A DNA stretch of 64,000 nucleotides. It comes from Pestalotiopsis fici W106-1. Lineage: Eukaryota > Ascomycota > Sordariomycetes > Amphisphaeriales > Sporocadaceae. Location: NCBI RefSeq assembly GCF_000516985.1, contig NW_006917098.1:1550001-1614000 (forward strand). Reading direction: 5' to 3'. The notes below the pieces were generated by a model. It worked only from the letters and a program-made list of their open reading frames with translations, was not told where the DNA came from and did no database searches. Below are positions 33,262-43,358 of the stretch, piece by piece; positions within the stretch are counted from its first letter, which is position 1; each line of letters starts with the position of its first letter. The position numbers and the translations under genes are program-made.

Positions 33262-33788
33262 ATGTCTAACCAGGTCATCATCACCGCTGGTCCCTACCAG
33301 TTCCTGGCCGTCTTTGAATCCGATGCTCCGAAGACGGTTCAGATGTTTCGGGACTTGATGCCGTACCGACAACAGCTGATTCACGTACGATGGAGCGGCG
33401 AGGGTCTCTGGGTGCCGCTCGGAGAAAAGGATTTCGGATTATCCTTTGAGAATCACACGTCACACCCCTCTTCGGGACAAATCTTGCTGTATCCCGGCGG
33501 TTACTCGGAGACGGAATTATTATTCTGCTACGGCGGCGTCTCGTTTGCCAGCAAAATGGGCCCCTTGGCCGCCAATCATTTCCTGACCATTGTCGAGGGC
33601 AACGAGAATCTCAGGGCACTAGGAGAGTTGGTGCTATGGAAAGGCGCGCAGAATGTTTTGTTTGAGCTTGCAGATGACAAGAAGTACGTCACCTCTCATC
33701 AATTCCTCTTATTGCATTGACTTATTTCAATCATAGAATCAGCGAGTTCCGTAAAGCTCGTGAAGCACCCTCTCGAGCCAAACTATAA
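33262..33788 (+). CDS. DUF3830-like small protein (cyclophilin-like fold)
   Basis: Two exons (33262-33683, 33737-33788), 53-base GT-AG intron, 474 bases, 157 residues. The body reads as one small beta-rich domain: AGPYQFLAVFESDAPKTVQM near the start, IHVRWSGEGLWVPLG, SSGQILLYPGGYSETELLFC, FASKMGPLAANHFLTIVEG. This order (hydrophobic strand, DAPKTV, RWSGE, YPGG...E) is that of DUF3830, a cyclophilin-like family known mostly from bacteria, often beside racemases, hydantoinases or transporters. No catalytic role is established. Its stop is only 31 bases from the stop of the Zn2Cys6 gene, and it shares a promoter with the dioxygenase, so co-expression is likely. Confidence 0.75.
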
Positions 33789-33819
33789 AAATGAGGAGGT
33801 TTCGTCCATCTATCACAGA

Positions 33820-36464
33820 TCACCGTGGACCCCAGCTGTCGGCAAAATTCGACGATGGCTGCATAAAATCGTCTTCATAGACGCTGGGCCACTCGTACAC
33901 GGTGTCGTCCATCAGATCAAACAGCGACTGAATGGCGGGATCCAGCGTGTCCTGGGCAATCGGCGCAGCCTGGCTGCTGCTCTCGTCATCCAGCACAATC
34001 GAGGCGGCGTCGCGGATAACGGCCTCGTAGCCGCCGCCCGACCGGAACTCGGGGCCTTTGGATTCGCATTCAAAGATTTCAATGGCGAACTTGGTGAGGC
34101 GCGCCAAAAGAGAGTGCGATCGCGGTTTGGCGGGGGCGCGGGAGGCGGAGCTCTCGGCTGTGGGGATACTGAGGATGTGGAGGTCATCTAGGAAGAGAGA
34201 ACAAAAAAGTTAGATTCGAAAACTATCTTTGGGCTTGAGTGGATGTAGTCTATTACCGTCAATGGTTCTTCTTATGTAGCAAAGAACTAAAAAGGTCAGG
34301 GCAAATGTAGAAGATATCCAAGTAGCGTCGACCGCATGGTGCAAACTCGCGCGCGCGGCCGGGTCAATGCTGAACTCGTCCGCGGGGTACGTGGTCAAGT
34401 TCTGGGAGCTCACGTGCCAAACGAAACTCGAAGCGCCCGTGGCCAGCGACAGGAGTATTTGCGAAGCCGCCGTGGTGCTGGTTTCGAGAAACCCGAGGGT
34501 CCACACGTGCAGAATGTCCGTCTGTGACCGCGTGGAAGAAGAGAGCACGGGCCGAAGGAGAGAGCTATTCAAGGACAGACGGTACCACTGTGTGCTGTCA
34601 GTGTCTTGCTACAGCATAGGAAGTGGTCAACGTACTCTCAAGGATGTAAAAGGCATTTGAATATGTTGCAGTGGCGTATGTCCTGGACGAACTGGTTAGT
34701 CCCGAATCTCTACAGATGCTTGATGTCGTCTTACTAAGTTTTGGAAGCCAGTGTCTGCCGAGGCTTGTTAGCAGCTATTCATTCCGTTGATCTCGTCAAG
34801 GAGAAAAGGAAAACAAACCTCTCCCATTCTTCCATTTCAATATTAACCTTTTTCAAAATTGCCACGCTAGGCGGCCGACCAGATGATCCGACGTCTGTGG
34901 CCTTGAGCCGTTGCACCATGCATGTCAGCTCAATAAGGGCGCCATATCGAACGTCACCCGGGTCCTGGGCCGTGCGATGTAGATAAAAGTCCTGCACGAC
35001 TCTTGCCGCCGGCAAGGGATCGACCGACGACGGAAGCCCCGAGGTGAGAGTGAGACTAGAGTCATAGGTGATTAGATTCAGCCAGGTCCGCATCCTGGCA
35101 ATATCGTCCTTGGTGACGGCAACCTTGGCCGCGCCGCGGAAAGGGGCCAGCGCCAGTCGTTCGAGGTTGATGAAGCTAGCATATCGCAGTGCCAGACCAA
35201 AGACGGCCCAGGCGCTCATGTCGTTGTAGCGAGTCTTGATCTCGGTCCTCTGCTGCTGCGACAAGCCGTGCTCCGAGGGCGTAGAAGACAGGTTGTCTTT
35301 GCGGACACAGGGCATCCACTGAAGGTAAATCATGAGGGCTTGGATCGTGGCCACGCTGGCGTCGGATGGAGTTGGGGACAAGAGAAGCCGGGATATCGTC
35401 TTATCCAACAGATCTATTATCTCAAAATACCTGGGGTGCACGGAGCCGCCATGCCAGAAACGCGTTCCCACGGCTACAATGGCGAGAAAGAGTGCAGGAC
35501 TTGATTGTCGAAGACTCATCCCGCTGTACCGAAGTCCCGTATCTAATACTGGTGCCCATGGGTGGCAATGGTCAATGTAACTGTGAGAGTTAGTTCGTCG
35601 TGTTTTAAAAACAGTACAAGACCTCATCGATTATGCCTACGTGTGCAAAGCATCTTGTGCTTCTTGAAAACTCAACAGGCGACAAGAAATGGGATCAAAT
35701 GGTGAAAAGGCATTTTCTTGGTCACTATCGAGTGCCCCCAAGGACCTGAGAGTCGCGATTGGTGATACAAGTTCAAGACTGTTGATGTCATATCTCGAAG
35801 CTTGTGGTTCCGTCGTCCGGTCTGACTGAACCGACGGAGCGGCCGGATCTTTGATACCACTTACAGGCTCCTCGGTATTTCTAAAGGATTGTCAGATTCA
35901 TATATCGACATTATCGAATAACTGTATAACTTACTTGCTGTCGCGTTCACTTGCGGAAGACGCCTCGACATGTCCTAAACTGCGTTCATGCGATGACTGC
36001 GTCCTCGTATACAAGGATCCCTTTTCCAACTCAGCTATTCGTGCCTCGTGAGTATTGATTCTAGGCAGATTTGGTAAGCCAGTCCATCCACTGGGTATAT
36101 ACAAAGCTGCATGTCCAGATAGACACACAACTCATCATCACAAACTATACCTTCTTTGCAGTTCAATCACAATATGCGATAATTGCGACGGCCCTATATC
36201 CTCGGGTACCGTCGGCGGCCGATCTGTCTCAAACGAACAGGTAATGGCATGACGCATGCATCGCTGGCAAGGCGCTTGGGGACGGGCATTCACGGCGGGC
36301 GGAATACAGCGCTGCTTTCGAGCGCGGCACGTTATACAGGCCCGGTTGGCCCTGGCAACTCTTCGTTCAGCGGCCCTGCTAGCCTCTGTGCTGCTACTGC
36401 TGCTGCGTCTATAGCAAGTCAGTAGGTGTAGTGTAATTCGGCTTGTTGCCCGACGATCCCGCAT
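33820..36464 (-). CDS. Zn2Cys6 fungal transcription factor
   Basis: Eight exons: 36464-36151, 36060-35935, 35880-35641, 35580-34819, 34754-34735 (20 bases), 34682-34636 (47 bases), 34587-34257, 34187-33820; 2208 bases, 735 residues. The binuclear zinc cluster has Cys 43, 46, 53, 66, 69 and 76 (C-x2-C-x6-C-x12-C-x2-C-x6-C), with the basic CRARKQRC start. Exon 2 supplies an Ala/Glu-containing linker that may dimerise (HEARIAELEKG). The middle homology region is YIDHCHPWAPVLDT...PALFLAIVAVGTRFW. The C-terminal 120 residues are acidic (LDDESSSQ, YEDDFMQPSSNFADSW) and could activate transcription. Its position among catabolic genes suggests it is the local regulator. The upstream start could differ, since 35 residues precede the cluster. 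Confidence 0.93.
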
Positions 36465-37066
36465 CAGAGGGAAAAAAGGCTCTCACCTACACTTCTGGAG
36501 TAGTGTCCATGGCCCGGAAAATATCGTACCATTGGGCTTGGAGGGGTGGGAAAAAAGGGCACGTAATTGATGTTGCAAATCGAGACGACAAGCACCAGGG
36601 CGCCCAACAAAGGACGCGGCAGGAAATCGGATTCGACCCGATTGATTACCCCCCAAGGGTCCAGCCAAGATACGGGTGGGGCTAGGGGATGGGCTTTGAC
36701 TCTTTGAGGTCGCAGTGACTAAAGATAGCAGATAGCTTACAGACAAATCGGGGTATTTCTTGTCTGGGGCTAAGTCAGAAGCTTGAATGGATGCCAAGGT
36801 CGCCGAATATATACAGTTATGGCGTTTTGCTTCATGTCCGCCTCGTGTTAGGGCCGTTGGCTTGAGTTTGGACCGAGAGTGATTGTTAGATTATGTCAAC
36901 TCTCAAATGGTCCCGACAGGTCAGATGTATCAAACACTTTATACCATTGTGTGGCCGGGAACGAAAATTTGATCTTATCCAGATACATTACAAAATCAAT
37001 GTCATCGCTCTTATTCTTGAAATGTCTATACTTGTTCATGATCCACTGGTTTACATGCATCATCTT
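36465..37066. other. Upstream region of the Zn2Cys6 gene
   Basis: 602 bases between the regulator start and the permease stop. It contains the CGG palindrome described separately and otherwise no coding signal. Confidence 0.4.
36625..36643. promoter_or_regulatory. CGG-N7-CCG palindrome upstream of the regulator
   Basis: Sequence AATCGG-ATTCGAC-CCGATT: perfect 6-base arms with CGG inward-facing triplets spaced by 7 bases, ending 161 bases before the regulator ATG. Inverted CGG triplets with a fixed spacer are the standard target of Zn2Cys6 dimers, so autoregulation is plausible. Confidence 0.4.
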
Positions 37067-38869
37067 TCAAATATTGTCTGCGATACGGGCAAACAGACCC
37101 TTCTTGGGCGGCTCCGAAGGCAGAACCGCAGACGAGCCAGTCTTGAAATCCATATCCATGTAATCGATAAACTTGGACTTCTTGACAAACTTGTAACCAA
37201 AGAAGAGGACCACAAAGAAGGGGATGGGGAAATAAGTCGTGATGAAACTAGATGTATCGAACGTGCCCACTACAAACTCGATTAGTCAAGATTTCTTGGA
37301 AACAAAAATGTGAAAGTTTGACTTACGGAATGCAGTAAAACCACCAAAGATTAGTACAATCACGCACATGAATAGTCCATCTGTTTTTGGATATTAGCTG
37401 GTGGTCTAGGTGCAAGACATGATGTATACGTACAGTAACTCAAGTATGGCTGCCATGGAGCCTTGTATGCCAAAGTATTGCGATCGATACCCTGAGCCTT
37501 GAGGCCCTTTTGCCAGCGAATGGCTGTAAAGAAGATGCAAGACCAGGATATCATGCCGCAAATGGCCGTCATGTTGGCAAAGTACCCAAAGACTGTGCCG
37601 GCAGAACCCTTGGCACCAGCCATGAAGGAGAGCAGCGCAAAGACTGCGCCAATGGTGACTGCAACCCACGGCAGACCGTCTGATCGAACCTTGCCAATAA
37701 AGTTGGGGGCATGGCCGCGGGTGTAGAGACCATACAATGTTCGGGAGGATACAAACAGGTCAGCGCATCCGGCAGACCAGGCGCTCGTCAGGAGAACTGC
37801 ATTGATGATCGAGGGTAGAACTGGAATACCGGCATTTTTGATGGCAATGACAAAGGGACTCTTGGCGGCAGTCGATCCGAGGTCCAACGAGGGGTCCGAA
37901 GGAGACACGAGCAGACCAATGAGGAAAGCGCTGCAGATGTAGAACAGGACAAGTCGGATCCAGACACCCTTGATAGCACTGGGAACAGCCTTTCGCGGGT
38001 TGGCCGTCTCGGCGGCTCCAATGGCAGTGATTTCGGATCCGATAAAGGCAAAAGCAGCACTAATGAGCACACTGAAAAATCCGAGAAACCGGCCCTTGGC
38101 TCCTGGTATCCCGTTAAGCTGTGTGAAGCCCCCGGTTTCGTCCCAGTAGTTAAAGCCGATAGCTTCATGGTTCGGACCGCCGCCAGCGGAGATGATGATA
38201 CTGAGGATGATGAGGCCAACAATCGTAATCACCTTGAGGGAGCAAAACCAGAATTCCATCTCTCCATAGACGCGCGTGCCCGCATAGTTGACGGCATATA
38301 CAATGATGAGGAATATGCCGATCCACAGAGCATTGTTGCAAACGGCCGAGGTGCAAGTCGAGTCGGTCTGCCCTGCCGGCGTCCAATACGACACGAGGAC
38401 GGCCGCGGCGGAGATCTCGGCGGGCAGGACGACAATGTAGTTGTACCAGAAGAGCCAGCCCATGGCGAATCCCATCTCTGGGGAGACGAAACGGCCGGCG
38501 AGAGCAAACTGGCCACCAGCCAGGGGAAACTCGGCAATCATTTCTCCTAGGGCCACCATGACGGCGAACAGTAGCGAGGCCATGATGCAGTAGGAGATGA
38601 AGAGACCGGCCGGACCGCCATTTTGCAAGTTTGATGCCGTGCCGAGAAAGAGACCAGTGCCAATGACTCCTCCAATTGCTATCATTTGCCTACGATTCGA
38701 TCTTGTTAGACGCGAGTCTACTGCCATCATTGCATGGAACGACTTACAAATGACGCGGTCGAAGGCCACGCTGCATGGCATGATCCTTGACCTCTCCCAC
38801 GGAGTCGTCACTCTGCACTTGATCTGCCGCAGCGACATTCTCACTGGAATATTTGGTGTCCTTCTCCAT
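37067..38869 (-). CDS. Amino acid permease, fungal YAT family
   Basis: Four exons: 38869-38748, 38689-37434, 37380-37327, 37269-37067; 1635 bases, 544 residues, all GT-AG. A polar N-terminal tail (MEKDTKYSSENVAAADQVQS) leads to RHLQMIAIGGVIGTGLFLG, the signature first helix of yeast amino acid transporters, and then about 11 further hydrophobic helices. NPRKAVPSAIKGVWIRLVLFY and APNFIGKVRSDGLPW are typical YAT loops. The C-terminal tail is short and charged. It should be a plasma-membrane proton symporter for an amino acid or a related amine, and would import the cluster's substrate. The specificity cannot be read from sequence. Confidence 0.93.
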
Positions 38870-39710
38870 TTTTCAGCGAGTGAAAGATGGCTCTTTGAGA
38901 GACTGGATTAGAGGAATGAATCGGGCGAGTAAAGGTTCAATCAAACAGGGAGGGGATCAGCCTCATCATATATATACAACTTCATCTCCATTTGATAACT
39001 CCCCTGCCTCGTATGGGGAGAGATTCGATCCTTCGCAAATGCATGGGTCCCTACCGAGGTGCATATCAGCTTAGCCTTGATGTCACCCGTCAGGGTTCCA
39101 AAGCACTGGGCCGTCTGGTATTGGACGAGCTAGACCCAAGCCACGAATTCCACAACTACCGATAGCAAGGGGAGAGACATGGCACGGTTCATAATGGGGC
39201 GACACTGCAAGGCACAAGAGTCACCAACAAAAGAATACGGAAACCTGACAGGGTCAAGTGGCAGGGTAGATGATAAGTTGGAGATAAGCTTCGTGGCTTT
39301 TTCCTCAACTTGGCAAATCAGAGCTCCGTCTTGTATCAGTTGCCATTAGTACACGACTCATGCCACCCGTTACCCACATGCACATACAAAGATCAACAGG
39401 CACCGTAACACCAAGTGGGGAGCAAACGTGGGAGCACTAAGAGCTGACTCTCCAAGGGCCACAGATAAGCAGCAGCGGCTGATCGGGCGCGGAGCCGGGG
39501 CCAGTCCAGGTTGGGGCCCACGCTGTAGCGCCGCACTTCCCGAAGCCTATAGTGTGCAGGCTGAATCGACTCGTTCAAGCCACATACAAGGAGTTGACGA
39601 TATAGAACCAAATGCAAATTTGATCTCGGTGCGTTCTCTGGCTTCACCAGCGCCGGTCGGTTTATTAGAGTCAAAGTCAAACAAAGCACCGACTATTCTA
39701 GAACTTGGCC
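38870..39710. promoter_or_regulatory. Divergent promoter between permease and aldolase
   Basis: 841 bases between two divergent cluster genes. Several isolated CGG/CCG triplets occur (around 39470-39530) but no clean CGG-N7-CCG pair. No coding signal. Confidence 0.4.
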
Positions 39711-41097
39711 ATGGGCAGGACATTGAGACCTGGTGTTTACGGGCCTCTGCCTACATTTTTCACTGACAGTCAAGAAATTGATTATGTGAGCTATAAGAAA
39801 CATCTATTGAGTATGCATCAAAGTCTCCTTCTAGAATATTTGACTGACACTAACCCGCTTTGTTCCCCTGGTAGATCTTGCCACCCTGGGAATCGGTACG
39901 TTGCTCGCCTATCTAGATGAGATGGCCTTGTCACGCCACTAACTCTGCAAACAGTACCGGTCTGCGCAGGCTCGCTGGGAGAAGCAGTTCATTTGGTCAG
40001 TCCAAGCCATACTGGCAATTATATTGATATGACTTTTATTGATACTTCCCACAGGACCCAGAAGAGAGAGTGGAACTGATCAAGTTCATCAGAAACACAC
40101 TTGACGAGAATGGTCTCGCTGAAACTCCCATAGTAGCTGGCGTCGGCGGTTCCAGTACGAGGGAAACGATCAGATTAGCCACAGCGGCTGCACAAGCCGG
40201 GGCGTGCGTAGACCCTCTCTTTCATAAATCCTCCAGATCTGATTATACTAACCTGATCACTTTTAGAGACGCTGGTCTGGTTATATTACCTGCATATTAT
40301 GCTGCAAGTTTGAATACAGACCACGAACAGATTATCCAGTACTATGTCGATATATGCAATGCATCTCCAGTAAGCTATAAACCCAGAAGAGACCATCGTT
40401 CTCAAAAGCTGAGCGCAGTAGATTCCCTTGTTTCTCTACAATTTTCCTGCAAACTCGGCGGGCTTGGACATGTCATCGGCCATAATCGAAGCGGTTATTC
40501 TGCAAACTTCAAACTTGTGTGGCGTCAAGTTGACGTAAGTTCGTTTCTCTTCAAATGGTATCTGCATCATATATTGACCAGTCTATAGATGCGGAGGTAG
40601 CATTGCCAAGCTCGTCCGCCTCAAGGCCACCATTGACTCGACTCCATCGATCAATTCGTCGCGGCCGTATCCCTTTTTGCTCCTCGACGGACTCATCGCG
40701 GATCTGACCCCTTGGATGCAGTGCGGAGGGCACGGCACCGTCAGCGGCATCCCCAACTTTGCCCCTGCAGCCTCCATGAGGCTGTGGGCTTTGCTGAACA
40801 AGGCTAGCTTGAGCCCGGATGAGCAGCGCGAGGCAAGTCGGATACAGGCAATCTTGTCCAACGCAGACGTTGCGGCCGTGCCTGCAGGAGTGCGCGGAAT
40901 GAGTGAGTGCCCCTCGTAGTCTTTAATCGTGTTTTAGCAAGCTGACGTCAGTTCTAGAGTACGTTTTGAACAAGCGTCATGGATATGGAATTTCTCCCAG
41001 ACGACCAATGCTGCCGTTGAAGAGCGAGGAGGGCGAGGGTCTCATGTCACAATTTGCGCAAATGTTTGAATTGGAGGCCGAATATGCCACTAGATAA
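39711..41097 (+). CDS. Class I aldolase of the DHDPS/NAL family
   Basis: Eight exons: 39711-39810, 39875-39895 (21 bases), 39955-39995 (41 bases), 40055-40203, 40267-40369, 40422-40534, 40589-40902, 40958-41097; 981 bases, 326 residues. Family pattern: GVYGPLPTFFTDSQEIDY, VPVCAGSLGEAVHLDPEERVELI, then IVAGVGGSSTRETI. The conserved Tyr is in PLFLYNFPANSAGLDMSSA and the Schiff-base Lys in LCGVKLTCGG. Such (beta/alpha)8 enzymes condense or split pyruvate with an aldehyde; fungal members include 4-hydroxy-2-oxoglutarate and sugar-acid aldolases. Lysine biosynthesis is unlikely, since fungi use the alpha-aminoadipate route. It is divergent from the permease. The usual GTGE motif reads AGSLGEAV here, that is SLGE. 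Confidence 0.92.
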
Positions 41098-41482
41098 GTC
41101 AAAGACAATATTTTGTAGCAATAAAAAGTTGAAACAGGGCAACAAAGGCCGAGTTCATGCATAATATCACCCGTTTGTATCTTTCATACACCATGGCATG
41201 GCCATTGTTTCCATTGTAGTCCCTTTCCGGTAGCCATCTACAGTCAGGTTGACAAAGATGTACGTTACAATACCCTTGTTTCAATGAAAGTCATGTCGGC
41301 TAGCACTTATGTGGAGCCATTCTCTATATAGGTAGAGTTATCATATCAAGTGGATGCGCGAATCATGAGGCACAACAACGCAGACCTGCTCATCCCTGAC
41401 AAGCCCGGCGCCGTCGATCAAAAAAGTTGTGAGAGTACCACGAGTATTGGTAGGTAGGCACTGATCCTTCACAGCTTAGACT
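41098..41482. other. Intergenic, no gene seen
   Basis: 385 bases following the aldolase; presumably its 3' flank and the promoter of the small CxxC protein. Confidence 0.4.
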
Positions 41483-41851
41483 ATGGCTGCCAGTCCTTCT
41501 CATGTCAACATGGCCGATGTCATGCTGTCGAGCAGTGTAGAGATGACTGGCCCTGCGGGTCAAGAAGCCAGCCAAATGACAGTCCTTTGCAATCAACCCA
41601 AGACAAAAGAGGTAGGTGAATCAGTAAAAGCTTCGGATTCCCCGTCTTCTAGTGGTCCATTTGATGCCAAGTCCTTTTACAGTACTCCAGGACTAGATTG
41701 GGACCCTGAAGAAGTAGAGCAGGTTGAAAAGCAACACCTTGACGCTGGCTTGGCTGGTTGCCAAACGGGTCCAGACTGTCTTGTCTGCGAAAAACAGCTC
41801 AGGTTTGAAGAAATGTATGGAATCTGTGATAGATGCCTCTCGATTGATTGA
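41483..41851 (+). CDS. Small double-CxxC protein, unknown
   Basis: Single exon, 122 residues. The N-terminal 80 residues are polar and probably disordered (Ser-rich, ASDSPSSSGPFDAKSF). The C-terminal 30 residues contain PDCLVCEKQL and YGICDRCLS: two CxxC pairs 17 residues apart that could bind one zinc as a ribbon. Small proteins with such tails can be co-regulators or redox carriers, but nothing here shows function. It lies between the two aldolase genes, so it may belong to the cluster. Confidence 0.5.
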   Translation: MAASPSHVNMADVMLSSSVEMTGPAGQEASQMTVLCNQPKTKEVGESVKASDSPSSSGPFDAKSFYSTPGLDWDPEEVEQVEKQHLDAGLAGCQTGPDCLVCEKQLRFEEMYGICDRCLSID

Positions 41852-42159
41852 AGTATCTGGACCCCGAAGCCATATCATGCTGAGCCCGTTGGCCACTTCA
41901 ATGTGCAGTCGCAACGCTCCCGCATCATTGACTCCTCGTTATAGTGTAAGTTTTGGTAAAGTGATTACTGCTCGGAAATAAATTGAGTCATAACCGAAAT
42001 ATCTAGTATTTATAATGCTACCTTGAGGGGGTAACAGTCCTAGGTCTGCTTGTGGAACACAAAGAGCGCTTCAAACACCATGACAGCGTATCGAGTCTGG
42101 AATTCGAGAATGCTTGAGTCTATTCTATACATCTAGCTCTTGTGATATTAATACATTCA
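41852..42159. other. Intergenic between convergent genes
   Basis: 308 bases of 3' flanks; nothing specific seen. Confidence 0.4.
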
Positions 42160-43358
42160 TTATTCTGTGAAATTACTCTTTCGCATCAAAGTGACCTCCT
42201 TTTCCTCACTCGGGGGATCATTGACGCTTTGTGCCAACGCCCTCGCCTTGGTCATTCCATCCTTGACCATATTGGCGATACCCCATACATCAAAAGTGAC
42301 CGCAAGGGCTCTGTATCCCGACTTGATCATCATGGGAACCATGTCAGGCGTTTGTGCACCACTTTTGAGACGGTATTAGCATATTATCTCTCTCCTTTGA
42401 GGAAGTATCCGTGTGGAAATGACTTACCCAAAAAGCGGCAGATTGTTCTTGGCAGCTGCCGCGCCAAACTTGCCCATGGCCTCCATCAGACCGGGGTGCG
42501 GCGGACCGCCCAGCTTGAGGGGGATGCCGGCGTCGGCCATGAAGTCGCCGGGGCCAAACATGAGGCCCGAGATGCCCTCGCAGGCGGCAATCTCCTCGAC
42601 ATTCTCCACGCCCTTGACGCTCTCGATTTGCGGAATGAGCACAATGTGGCGGTTGGAACTCTGCATGTTGAACGGGTCACCGCTGTAGAGAGAAGCGTCC
42701 GAGATACCCGGTGTGAACGTCCAGGGGCTAAAGGAACGTTGACCAATGGGGGCTGGACAGATGGGTCAGTGGATAAATCAAGTGAAGCAAATTTCATGAT
42801 TGTTCATACGGTAGTAGCACTCCTTGATAAAGTGTCTGACCTCGTCCGCGCTCTCAACGTGAGGAATAACAATGCCAGCAGCACCAGCGTCGAGTGCCGT
42901 GGACAGGCTGACCTCGTCGTGCTTCGGTACACGAACGACAACCATGGTCTTTCCTTCAGAGTGATGCTGTGCAGCGTGTATAGCACTTTTTTCGCCATGT
43001 TTGTTAGTGCTTTCATGACGACGAATTGTCTCAAATTGGATCCGGCTTACTCGTGCAAGGTTAATCTATCAAACATGCCATGCTCGACGTCTATCCAGAT
43101 AAAGTCGGGTTTAGTCGATGCCATGACCTGGATTTTATCTGTGAGTACGATATGTCGCTGATGCTCATGGCCGATTAAACTTACCTTTGTGACAAAAACA
43201 CTGGGGATTCCATGAGCGACACCAAGTAATGTTTTTGTTGGATCCTCTTGAGCTTGACGGAGCGCTTCTCTGAGGTTACCAGGGTATGTCAGCAAAGCAG
43301 CACGAAATGGTGCTTTGGCGTGCAGTTCAGGCTGCTCCAAGTATGGTTTGTCAGCCAT
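42160..43358 (-). CDS. HpcH/HpaI-type aldolase (2-oxo acid aldolase)
   Basis: Five exons: 43358-43185, 43127-43051, 42985-42810, 42752-42428, 42361-42160; 954 bases, 317 residues, all GT-AG. Motifs: FIWIDVEHGMFDRLTL, MVVVRVPKHDEVSLSTALD, GAAGIVIPHVESADEV, IPQIESVKGVENVEEIAA and GLMFGPGDFMADAG. The Arg of VVRVP, the Glu of PQIES and the Asp of GPGD match the pyruvate and divalent-metal sites of class II HpcH/HpaI aldolases. Bacterial relatives split 4-hydroxy-2-oxo acids into pyruvate and an aldehyde. This is the right edge of the proposed cluster and its second aldolase, mechanistically unlike the class I enzyme at 39711. Confidence 0.92.
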
